A stretch of 64,000 nt of DNA from Burkholderia sp. (lineage in GTDB: Bacteria; Pseudomonadota; Gammaproteobacteria; Burkholderiales; Burkholderiaceae): positions 186,001 through 250,000 of the forward strand of contig CP144362.1 of assembly GCA_040954445.1 (NCBI GenBank). Reading direction: 5' to 3'. Below are positions 58,789-64,000 of the stretch, one piece after another. A program made the position numbers and the translations under genes. Within the stretch, counting starts at the first letter, position 1, and every line of letters begins with the position of its first letter. Under the pieces are notes generated by a model. That model was not told the origin of the DNA, ran no database searches, and was given only the letters and a program-made list of their open reading frames with translations.

Positions 58789-59886
58789 TCAACAATCATC
58801 ATCATCGTCGCAGTCGGCGTCCTCGGCACCAAAGTTCAGCGCGACGGCCAGCTCGGCGATATCGTTGGGCACCGGACAGTGCCACTGCATCAAGCGCCCC
58901 GTGACTGGGTGCACCAGGTCGAGTCGCCAAGCATGCAGCGCCTGGCGCGCGAAGCCGCCAGGCAGTGCGGCGAGCGAGCCCTTGCCGACCGCACAACCGT
59001 AGACAGGATCGCCGAGTAACGGATGGCCAGTATGCGCACAATGCACGCGAATTTGGTGCGTGCGACCGGTTTCGAGATCGCAGTGGATCGCCGATACCGG
59101 CTGGTTCTTCCAAAGCACGGTATCGACGCAGCGGAAATGTGTGCGCGCCGGCTTGCCCGAGGCACCCGTGACTACGGCCATGCGCGTGCGCTCGCGCGGA
59201 TGACGACCGATCGGCACATCGATGGTGCGGCTCTCGGGCATGCGACCCCATACTAGCGCGAAATAATGACGCTTGACGGTGCGCGCCTGCAGTTGCCGAA
59301 CCAGATCAGACTGTGCCGCGAGCGTGCGCGCCACCACCATCAGCCCAGAGGTTTGCTTGTCGAGACGATGCACGATGCCGGCGCGAGGCAGGGCGGTCGC
59401 CGCCGCGCCATAGCGGTGCAGTAGGCCGTTGAGCAGGGTACCGTTCCAGTTGCCGGCGGCCGGATGGACCACCAGGCCGGCGGGCTTGTCGATCACCACC
59501 AAGGCTTCGTCCTCGTAGACGATCGACAGCCGAACCGGCTCGGGCGCGAACGCGAGCTGCTCGAGCAGCAGGTCGGGAACCAGCTCGATGGTCGCGTCCA
59601 GCGGCACCGGCTGGTGCACCTTGGCCGGCGCGCCGTTTACGCGCACGCGCTGCTTATCGATCCAGCCCTGCAGGCGGCGGCGCGAAAATTCGGGGAACAG
59701 TTGGGCGACCGCCTTGTCGAGGCGCACTCCGGCGAGTGAGTCAGGCACCACCACCACCTGCGGGGCCTTGTCGCCTGATACGGTGGAAGCCGGTGCAGCA
59801 AACGACGCGCCGCACAGATCATCGTTGAGCGAATCGCCCACCGATGCGTCGTATGGGAGTGGATCTTGGGCTATAATTTCCATCAT
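58789..59886 (-). CDS. rluD: 23S rRNA pseudouridine(1911/1915/1917) synthase RluD
   Basis: Makes the pseudouridines of helix 69 in 23S rRNA. The 365-aa product has an N-terminal S4 RNA-binding domain at about residues 48–110 ([31 protein letters not shown]). The catalytic domain has the nucleophile Asp in [14 protein letters not shown] (D176) and later [27 protein letters not shown]. Start at 59886 or the adjacent ATG 59883. It is divergent from bamD, the usual Burkholderia arrangement, although an IS427-type element has now expanded the shared promoter region to about 1 kb. The Asp-rich tail DCDDDDDC is unusual but precedes a plain stop. Confidence 0.94.
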   Translation of the reverse strand: MMEIIAQDPLPYDASVGDSLNDDLCGASFAAPASTVSGDKAPQVVVVPDSLAGVRLDKAVAQLFPEFSRRRLQGWIDKQRVRVNGAPAKVHQPVPLDATIELVPDLLLEQLAFAPEPVRLSIVYEDEALVVIDKPAGLVVHPAAGNWNGTLLNGLLHRYGAAATALPRAGIVHRLDKQTSGLMVVARTLAAQSDLVRQLQARTVKRHYFALVWGRMPESRTIDVPIGRHPRERTRMAVVTGASGKPARTHFRCVDTVLWKNQPVSAIHCDLETGRTHQIRVHCAHTGHPLLGDPVYGCAVGKGSLAALPGGFARQALHAWRLDLVHPVTGRLMQWHCPVPNDIAELAVALNFGAEDADCDDDDDC

Positions 59887-60034
59887 TTTTCGTACGCGAC
59901 CGGACGCGGAATAAACTTGAACGGGTCATTTAGACTGAGTCAGTGAGACTGAAAGCTAAAGTCTGTTTTCATTCTATAAAATAGTGTTTACATGTTGTCT
60001 TTGCACGAGCAGGCTAAGATGATCTGAACGTTAT
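59887..60034. other. promoter-side region of rluD
   Basis: About 150 bases, AT-richer towards 59990 (CATTCTATAAAATAG), joining the rluD upstream DNA to the IS427-type element. The IS boundary was not resolved. Confidence 0.35.
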
Positions 60035-60935
60035 TGAGCGATGAGGTATCGGCACGAGTTGAATCTTCACTACCGGGGGAAAAGGGCGATCCGGAGTGAA
60101 CAGCGTTCGACAATCATTAGCTTTTCGAAGCTGTTGTCTGGATTGACTGGACCGGTTTTCCGTGGCGGGATCTGCCAAAAGAATTCGCTCGATGGCATAC
60201 GGGGTGTATATGCGCTTCTCCGTGTGACAGCACAAAGGCGTGTTGGAACGTGTGGCGCACGCGGTGTCTGAAAAAACTTAGATCAAATGCGTGCTTATCG
60301 ACTCGACCATTGTGCGAGCGCACCAGCATTCGGTCGGTGTTCGAAAAAAATGGCTCACAAGCGCGGGGGCACTTGCGCGGTCGTCTCATGACCGAGCTGC
60401 CTCGGGCTGTCGATGTAGCTGGGTAACCTCTGCGAATAATTGTCACCGCAGGACAGGTCTCGGATATCTCTTGTGCGCACGCATTGGTCAAACACCTGCG
60501 CACAGGTGCCGTGATCGCCGATAAAGGTTATGACTCGGATGTCTTCGTAAACATTATCCGCACTGTGCGTGCGAAGGCCGTTCTTCCGCAGCGCTCGAAT
60601 CGAAAGACCAAGCGGTGCTACAGACGAAAGTCTGTAGCGGACGCAGAACATCTGCGAACGCTCTTTTCAATCGCATTAAACATTTCCGTCGCTTCTCCAC
60701 TCGTTACAACAAACGGCGTTGTTGCATAAATCAAGCGCGAGGACGCAATGGCATCGACGGGCATATTGATCACGAATTTCGGATCAATAATTTCGGGCGA
60801 TATGAACGGATTGCGGACGAGCGAGGTCCGCAATCCGTTCCATTGCGTCCCTCACACTCGATTTATGCAACAACGCCACCAAACTCGCAGGTAACTATCT
60901 CGCCTTCGCGGTGCTTGCCTGCTCCTTTTGGCCTC
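60035..60935 (+). pseudogene. IS5-family (IS427 group) transposase, degenerate
   Basis: Pieces in different frames read LSDEVSARV…LPGEKGDPE, FPWRDLPKEFARWHT (with substitutions), the DST-type LIDSTIVRAHQHSVGVRKK, VIADKGYDSDVFVNIIRTVRAKAVLPQRSNRK and, after the palindrome P6, KLAGNYLAFAVLACSFWPLARM. Several stops and frameshifts; dead. It sits in the rluD–bamD intergenic region and ends about 45 bases before the bamD start. Confidence 0.85.
60715..60877. repeat. palindromic miniature element P6
   Basis: 163 bp: ISa right-end arms, inner GGATTGCGGAC/GTCCGCAATCC hairpin and the nested IS630-type terminal pair (60764–60789). It interrupts the IS427-type transposase between ACAACAAAC and ACCAAAC, an imperfect target duplication (two bases lost from the right copy). 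Confidence 0.9.
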
Positions 60936-60981
60936 TCGCAAGAATGTAAACAGATCCCAGGACATGCGAGCTATATTCACC

Positions 60982-61806
60982 ATGATGAATTCGACCAAAC
61001 GCGTGGCAAAACCTGTGGCCACGTGGGCTGCTTTGGCAGCGTCCACCGCGCTGATCGCCGGCTGCCACGGCTTGCCGCAGAAGACTGACGAAACGGCACC
61101 CTGGTCGAATAACGAATTATACTCAAAGGCTAAAGATGCCCTGAACGGCGGCGATTGGGGCAAGTGCGCGAAATATTTCGAAGCGCTGGAAGGCCGCGAT
61201 CCGTTCGGCCATTTCGCCCAGCAGGCTCAGATCAACGTAGCCTACTGTAACTGGCAGGATAGCGAAGCAAGCGCCGCCGATCAGGCAGTCGATCGCTTCA
61301 TCCAGTTGCACCCGGATCACCCGGACGTCCCCTATGCTTACTATCTGAAGGGGATGATCCACTTCAACGACGACCTCGGCCTGTTCGGTCGCTTCTCGGG
61401 TCAGGACATGAGCGAGCGCGATCCGAAGGCGCTGCGTGAATCGTATGACGCGTTCAAAATCGTCGTCGACCGCTATCCGAAGAGCAAGTACGCGTCCGAC
61501 GCCGCCGCGCGGATGCGCTACATCGTCAACACGCTAGCCTCGCACGAGGTGCACGCTGCCGACTACTACTACCGCCGCGGTGCCTACGTGGCCGCAATCA
61601 ACCGCGCGCAGCTGGCGATCACGCAGTACAAGAATGCGCCGGCCATAGAGGACGCGCTGCACATCATGGTGCTGTCCTACGGACGGCTGAACCAGCCGCA
61701 ACTAGCCGACGACACTAAGCGCGTGCTGGCTAGCACCTTCCCGGAAAGCTCGTATATTACGGGGCATGCGCGTCCCGCTGCGAAGAAGCCATGGTGGCAG
61801 TTCTGA
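60982..61806 (+). CDS. bamD: outer membrane protein assembly lipoprotein BamD (ComL)
   Basis: BamD is the essential lipoprotein of the BAM complex that inserts beta-barrel proteins in the outer membrane. The 274-aa product has a lipoprotein signal with lipobox LIAGC (Cys28). TPR-type helices follow: ELYSKAKDALNGGDWGKCAKYFEALEGRDPFG, then VDRFIQLHPDHPDVPYAYYLKGM, the conserved DMSERDPKALRESYDAFKIVVDRYPKSKYA and EVHAADYYYRRGAYVAAINRA. ATG 60982 (MMNSTKR) follows AGGACA at suitable distance; ATG 60985 is possible; the in-frame start at 60928 lies in IS DNA. Expression probably depends on sequence within the 100 bases left between it and IS debris. Confidence 0.95.
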   Translation: MMNSTKRVAKPVATWAALAASTALIAGCHGLPQKTDETAPWSNNELYSKAKDALNGGDWGKCAKYFEALEGRDPFGHFAQQAQINVAYCNWQDSEASAADQAVDRFIQLHPDHPDVPYAYYLKGMIHFNDDLGLFGRFSGQDMSERDPKALRESYDAFKIVVDRYPKSKYASDAAARMRYIVNTLASHEVHAADYYYRRGAYVAAINRAQLAITQYKNAPAIEDALHIMVLSYGRLNQPQLADDTKRVLASTFPESSYITGHARPAAKKPWWQF

Positions 61807-61869
61807 GCCCACTCGCGAAGCTGCCCCCACTCCGCGGGAGGCCTGAGGCGGATGTAGCAGGGATCCGGG

Positions 61870-61972
61870 TGTTTAGAAATTATCTATAAATTATGTTGAC
61901 CTCGGTCGGTACTTTACGGAAGGCGATGATGGCGGCTGTGAGGTGGTTGAGCGTCACAAAGCTACAGGGTCT
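61870..61972 (-). pseudogene. C-terminal tip of an IS-type transposase (tentative)
   Basis: Reverse strand reads VTLNHLTAAIIAFRKVPTEVNIIYR-stop, followed by AT-rich bases, in contrast to the GC-rich bamD tail. It looks like the end of another transposase, but I cannot name the family. The other 60 bases between bamD and here show only a CTCCGCGGGAG inverted repeat. Confidence 0.35.
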
Positions 61973-61981
61973 TCATTCCCA

Positions 61982-62115
61982 GGCGTTGTTGCATAAATCG
62001 AGCGTGAGGACGCAATGGCATCGACAGGCATAATTTCAGGCAATACGAACGGATTGCCTGAAATTATGCCTGTCGATGCCATTGCGTCCTCACGCTCGAT
62101 TTATGCAACAACGCC
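61982..62115. repeat. palindromic miniature element P7 (perfect 61-bp arms)
   Basis: 134 bp: two perfect 61-base inverted arms (61982–62042, 62055–62115) of ISa right end around a 12-base loop ATACGAACGGAT. Both arms carry the same private change (CGACAGGC for CGACGGGC). Right flank ATGCCGAAT is ISa transposase, left flank is not. Confidence 0.93.
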
Positions 62116-62776
62116 ATGCCGAATTACACCACGCTCTGTCGCCGGGCAAAAACGCTTGATGTCGAACTGCCGATCCTTCGTGACAATGAACCGATCCATC
62201 TGGTTGTCGACAGCACCGCTCTGAAAGTCTATGGAGAAGGTGAATGGAAGGTTCGCCAGCACGGCTACTCGAAGCGTCGCACGTGGCGTAAAGTCCATCT
62301 CGCGCTCAACGCGAATACAGGTCAAGTGCATGCCGCGCTAATGACGAATCAGAATGTGGCTGACGGTGATGCTCTGGCCAAGTTGCTCGACCAGATTCCA
62401 GGCGAAGAACAAATCGATGTCATTGGCAGTGATGGTGCCTACGACACCAAGCCATGCCATGCGCCCATTGCTGCACGCAGTGCTGTTCCTTCGATTCCGC
62501 CACGCGAGGGTGCCGTTCATTGGCCAGCGGATATGCCCGGTGCGGCGTGGCGTAATGGCGCGGTTGATGCAATTGCCAGTGACGGTCGTCGAGAATGGCA
62601 GCAAGAAAGTGGCTACCACCGGCGATCGCTTGCCGAGAATGCGATGTATCGGTTCAAGACCCTCACCGGCAACTGTCTCTGGGCGCGTCACATCGCCGCG
62701 CAGGCGACCGAGGTCGCCTGCGCGGCGGCGTCATCAACCGCATGGCGTCCTCTCGCTCGATTTATGCAACAACGCC
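62116..62776 (+). mobile_element. ISa 3' part
   Basis: Transposase from residue ~98 ([11 protein letters not shown]) through D128, D202 and E270. The tail after EVACAAASS is frameshifted by a short deletion, then the right end at 62776. The 5' part is missing where P7 joins. The open frame runs on into the helicase fragment, which is a chance fusion. Confidence 0.9.
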
Positions 62777-63330
62777 ACCCTGCGCAGGGCCTGCTCTATA
62801 TACCGCGCGACCTGCCGCAGCCATCTTCCCCGATGTTCACCGATGCGGTGTTCAATGCGGCACTGCCTGCCATCGAGGCTTCGGGTGGCGGTGTGTTCAT
62901 GCTTTGCACCACCTTGCGAGCAGTCGCCCGGATCGCTTCCAAGCTGCGCGAGACCATCGAGGCGTGCGGCTGGAACATGCCGCTGCTAGTGCAGGGCGAC
63001 GCGCTTGCGCTGGTGGTGATCGACAAGCTGCCGTTCGCGCCGCCCGACGATCCAGTGCTGGCCGCGCGGCTCGATGCGCTGACCAAGAAAGGCTTAAGCC
63101 CGTTCGCCATGCACCAGTTGCCGCAGGCGGTGATTATGCTGAAGCAAGGTGCGGGGCGCCTGATCCGCGCCGAGACCGACCGCGGCGTGCTGATGATCTG
63201 CGATACGCGGCTGGTCGACAAGTCTTATGGCCGGCTCATCTGGCAAAGTCTACAGCCCTTCAGGCGCACCCGAGAGATCGATGTGGTGCGCGAGTTCTTC
63301 GAGGAAGGTGGATGCGGAATTCATGCCTGA
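62777..63330 (+). pseudogene. dinG: DinG/YoaA-type helicase, C-terminal fragment with internal deletion
   Basis: C-terminal motor domain of an XPD-like 5'-3' DNA helicase: GLLYIPRDLPQPSSP, GGGVFMLCTTLRAVARIA, then VIDKLPFAPPDDPVLAARLDAL, QLPQAVIMLKQGAGRLIRAETDRGVLMICDTR. The N-terminal Walker and iron-sulphur parts are gone, cut by ISa. In addition PLLVQGDA joins directly to LALVVIDKLPF; in the family about 30–35 residues, including the ASFWEGVD segment, lie between these. The joint looks like a deletion between two GGCGACGCG-type repeats. It cannot work as a helicase. Confidence 0.82.
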
Positions 63331-63339
63331 ACGCGCTTC

Positions 63340-63676
63340 GGCAGGGCCGGGCCCATTCCAAAGTGACACACAACAAAGTCACACCACCGCCGAGACCGGA
63401 TAATCTTCCGGTCAGGGCCATGGGAAACATGATTGTATGACGGGAAAGCCTTTGAGCGAAAACGAACGGTTTTACATCGAGAAATGCATGGACAAGGGGC
63501 TACACAAGCCGACATCACCAGAGAATTGTAAGTGTCGCCCCGCACCCTCAGCCGTGAGGTACGCAGGAATACTGACCCCGAGTTCCAAGGCCTGTACTCG
63601 TTTAGACGTTCCGCTACCCTGACCCAACGTCAGCGAGGTCAGCGGGCCTCGTCAGCTAAAGCTTTCCGCTAGATTA
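63340..63676 (+). pseudogene. IS30-family element, left end and transposase N-terminus
   Basis: Left terminus GGGCCCATTCCAAAGTGACACACAACA at about 63349, then ATG 63437 reading MTGKPLSENERFYIEKCMDKGLHK. In a shifted frame follows the helix-turn-helix PSAVRYAGILTPSSKA-type region (native sense: SPSTVxREVRRNTDPEFQGLYSFRRA). Truncated by ISa at 63677. Confidence 0.75.
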
Positions 63677-64000
63677 GGCCTTGTTGCATAAATCGAGCGT
63701 GAGGACGCAATGGCATCGACGGGCATAATTTCAGGCGATACGAACGGATTGCGGACGAGCGAGGTCCGCCATGCGGTTGATGACGACGCCGCGAACGGCA
63801 ACCTCAGTCGCCTGCGAGGCGATGTGACGCGCCCAGAGACAGTTTCCGGTGAACGTTTTGAACCGATACATCGCATTCTCGGCAAGCGATCGCCGGTGGT
63901 AGCCACTGTCTTGCTTCCATTCTCGACGACCGTCACGGGCAATTGCATCAACCGCGCCATTACGCAACGCCGCACTGGGCATATCCGCTGGCCAATGAAC
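63677..64000 (-). mobile_element. ISa copy, partial at window edge
   Basis: Right end GGCCTTGTTGCATAAATC at 63677 and the transposase tail (63731–64000) from [17 protein letters not shown] to QSVRIA-stop, including E270. It continues beyond the window. Confidence 0.92.

Noticed and set aside
59887..60034. A tRNA or small RNA in the rluD–bamD gap
   Set aside because: No cloverleaf or terminator-like structure could be recognised; the stretch merges into the IS427-type remnant.
62116..63330. A 404-aa transposase–helicase fusion protein
   Set aside because: The transposase frame merely runs through the ISa end into the helicase remnant; both parts are truncated and there is no sign of selection on the fusion.

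Overview
The window looks like a piece of chromosome from a Burkholderia-type betaproteobacterium whose genome is eroding, as expected of a host-restricted symbiont. The single-copy genes are GC-rich and look Burkholderia-like in gene order and length (accA–tilS, xseB–ispA–dxs, nudB–clsB with an ATGA overlap, rluD divergent from bamD). They survive as short islands separated by a mass of insertion sequences (IS). No rRNA, tRNA or CRISPR array was seen. The species cannot be settled from this sequence alone.

Mobile DNA covers roughly 40% of the window. The dominant element (called ISa here) is about 1,123 bp and IS903-like (IS5 family). It has 18-bp ends GGCGTTGTTGCATAAATC, a 318-aa DDE transposase (D128, D202, E270) and 9-bp target duplications. 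Seven copies keep an intact transposase: 7435, 18166, 21415, 26591, 38034, 41608 and 47300. At least fifteen more are truncated, frameshifted or start-codon-dead. Three other families occur only as wrecks: an IS630-type element with its TA-flanked miniature derivatives, an IS30-type element, and one IS427-group IS5 element.

The most unusual content is a set of seven small palindromic elements (106–191 bp) built from two inverted copies of the non-coding right end of ISa. A left-end/left-end counterpart is also present, carrying a nested IS630 and a further nested ISa. One right-end palindrome has an 8/9 target duplication and three carry the same nested insertion, so they behave as mobile non-autonomous elements.

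Layout of the retained genes: partial porin (1–317, −); tilS and accA (3049–5545, −); mlaC (6794–7390, +); msbA (8719–10503, +); an iron-siderophore ABC importer fhuC-fhuD-fhuB (11639–15484, +); two capsule-type genes, a GT4 glycosyltransferase (16605–17753, +) and kpsC (19463–21385, +); cysE (−); tal (+); kdsB (−); nnr and pgi (+); xseB-ispA-dxs (+, with ISa between ispA and dxs); purA (+); nudB-clsB (+, clsB frameshifted); a TetR regulator (−); a 1,298-aa AsmA-like DUF748 protein (+); ispF (+); rluD (−); bamD (+); and a damaged dinG-type helicase fragment (+).

Functionally the survivors are mostly housekeeping: envelope biogenesis (MsbA, KdsB, BamD, MlaC, DUF748, KpsC), isoprenoid synthesis (Dxs, IspF, IspA), fatty-acid initiation (AccA), central carbon (Tal, Pgi), purine synthesis (PurA), cysteine (CysE), RNA modification (TilS, RluD) and iron import. 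Dispensable genes (clsB, dinG, part of xseB) show decay. IS ends have rewritten the 3' ends of tilS, kdsB and ispF and the 5' contexts of msbA, kpsC, mlaC, tetR and cysE.
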